From Streptomyces griseus (GTDB lineage: Bacteria > Actinomycetota > Actinomycetes > Streptomycetales > Streptomycetaceae): a stretch of 64,000 nucleotides of DNA. Positions 63,901 to 64,000 of this stretch are shown here, piece by piece. Below the pieces are notes generated by a model. The model made no database searches and was not told the DNA's origin. It was given only the letters and a program-made list of their open reading frames with translations. The stretch lies in assembly GCF_900460065.1 (NCBI RefSeq), contig NZ_UAVD01000029.1:606702-670701 (forward strand), read 5' to 3'. Position 1 is the first letter of the stretch. Each line of letters starts with the position of its first letter. The position numbers and the translations under genes are program-made.

Positions 63901-64000
63901 AGTCGGCGTCGAGGAGAGCTTCTTCGCGCTCGGCGGCGACAGCATCTCCGCCATCCAGCTCGTCGGGGCCGCCCGCCGCAGGGGCCTCAGGCTCAGCCCC
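60926..64000 (+). CDS. NRPS 3 (partial, runs off the window): C10-A10-T10...
   Basis: At least 1025 aa; open to the right edge. Starts GTG overlapping the NRPS 2 stop (GTGA), with GTGGAGG upstream. N-terminus: QDILPLSPLQQGLYFL, a COM-type acceptor joined to a D-donor-type C domain (C10 about 60950-62270, HHHLLLDGWS). A10 about 62335-63815 has TSGSTGRPKG and YGPTEAV, with pocket D-V-A-V-V-G-A-V-N, not assignable. The A10-core motif is AANKTDRSALP, where NGK is usual; the catalytic Lys remains. T10 starts about 63835 with FFALGGDSISAIQL, so by the rule seen in this assembly line an E domain may follow. Thioesterase and any tailoring domains lie beyond the window. Confidence 0.93.
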   Translation, partial: MTGAPQGLQDILPLSPLQQGLYFLSSYDDSALDVYNVQLGLDLTGPLDTDRLRRAVAALLDRHPNLKAAFRTRRNGDPVTVVPHTVDIPWQETDLSGVDAAERDRRVARLADADRHTRFDLARPPLVRFTAIRLSAERHRLLFTHHHLLLDGWSTARVVQELFALYAADGSTTALPEVRPYRDYLAWAAAQDTAADERAWRGALAGLDGPTVIAPGLDGQPQAQPATRDVELSPGSARALAATARALDVTVPVVVQTLWSLVLADLTGRRDIVSGTTVSGRPAELAGADSMVGLFINTLPVRVRIRHDETLAELVRRTAGEQAALLAHHHVALARIQKLTETGGPLFDTLCVFENYLVDSGPDDPEDAREKEFAGLRVEAVTGRDATHYPLTLVAAPGADGGPLLRLSYRADAIGGREAARIAARLRRAVEEFTADPHRPLPRTDLLTPEERDRVLNTFNADTTDVEPATLPELFERQAAAHPDRPAVEAAGRVLTYTELNTRANRLAHALIATGVGPEDVVGVALRRGADVHIAQLAVGKAGGVFAPLDPDQPAERLAGLIAGSGAAVVLAHSGTDHTPWSGDATVIATDRLPEGLPGHDPTDADRRAPLRLHNGAYLIHTSGSTGRPKGVLVEHRPLVDLVTWAHARFATRPGDRVTQFASPSFDVTFAELANSLFAGATLVVVPEEERAGAPLADFLNRAAITLAVIPPTVVASLPLDASLPAGMSLVVGTEALPPEVVRAWADRHRLFNAYGPTEAVVNSATWEVPARWAGGPVPIGPPDVNKRAYVLDDALRPVAPGVLGELYIGGPGLARGYLGRPLITADRFVADPFGAPGTRMYRTGDLARWNERGELEYAGRTDHQLKIRGFRVEPGEVEARLTAHPAIAQAVVTGHTDGRGVRRLVAHAVPAPGGDPRPADIVAWAAEGLPDHMVPAAVVLLDALPLTAANKTDRSALPAPDFTATGAGTAPRTDREKELAALFADILHLPEVGVEESFFALGGDSISAIQLVGAARRRGLRLSP

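Overview
The window is high-GC actinobacterial DNA, almost certainly Streptomyces. Evidence: third-position GC codon use, GTG starts, 4-nt ATGA/GTGA gene overlaps, AGGAGG-type ribosome binding sites, an srsABC-type phenolic lipid operon, DUF5133 and LPFR-motif small proteins, and DmdR-type iron boxes. No tRNA, rRNA, CRISPR array, insertion sequence or phage gene was seen.

0-7.6 kb: the 3' part of a c-di-AMP (ydaO-type) riboswitch precedes a secreted LysM/transglycosylase cell-wall enzyme. A Tat-exported cholesterol oxidase follows, with a sequence matching the KstR operator pattern just upstream. Next come a coupled reverse-strand pair (NAD-binding dehydrogenase and carboxymuconolactone decarboxylase-like protein) and a large secreted GH87-type alpha-1,3-glucanase (mycodextranase). 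7.6-11.2 kb: a UbiA prenyltransferase divergent from srsA-srsB-srsC (type III polyketide synthase, methyltransferase, FAD monooxygenase). 11.4-21.7 kb: an MFS exporter and VOC protein; a DUF6221-like protein; a three-gene GTPase/membrane-protein operon; a DoxX-like protein; a cold-shock protein; several small proteins; a YbdK-type ligase; a DJ-1/PfpI protein; a class A beta-lactamase; and an S66 peptidase.

21.8-64 kb: an iron-controlled non-ribosomal peptide locus that runs off the right edge. Three iron-box palindromes lie before a siderophore-interacting ferric reductase, before two coupled FecCD permeases, and before an MbtH gene. MbtH overlaps an exported multicopper oxidase, and 228 bp later three overlapping NRPS genes begin (5806 aa, 5193 aa, and at least 1025 aa). 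I count ten modules: C-A-T x4, C-A-T-E / C-A-T, C-A-T-E, C-A-T, C-A-T-E / C-A-T(truncated). Reading the binding-pocket residues by eye gives acyl?-Gly-Gly-Thr-Ser-D-X-Thr-D-(basic?)-X-D-(Ser-like)-X. The first C domain resembles EntF, so an aryl or acyl cap is likely, but no gene for making or activating one is in the window.

I do not recognise the product. The working reading is a long acyl-peptide metallophore, with uptake permeases, a reductase for iron release, and an exported copper oxidase unusually built into the biosynthetic operon. The thioesterase, export system, binding protein and transport ATPase must lie beyond 64 kb or elsewhere.
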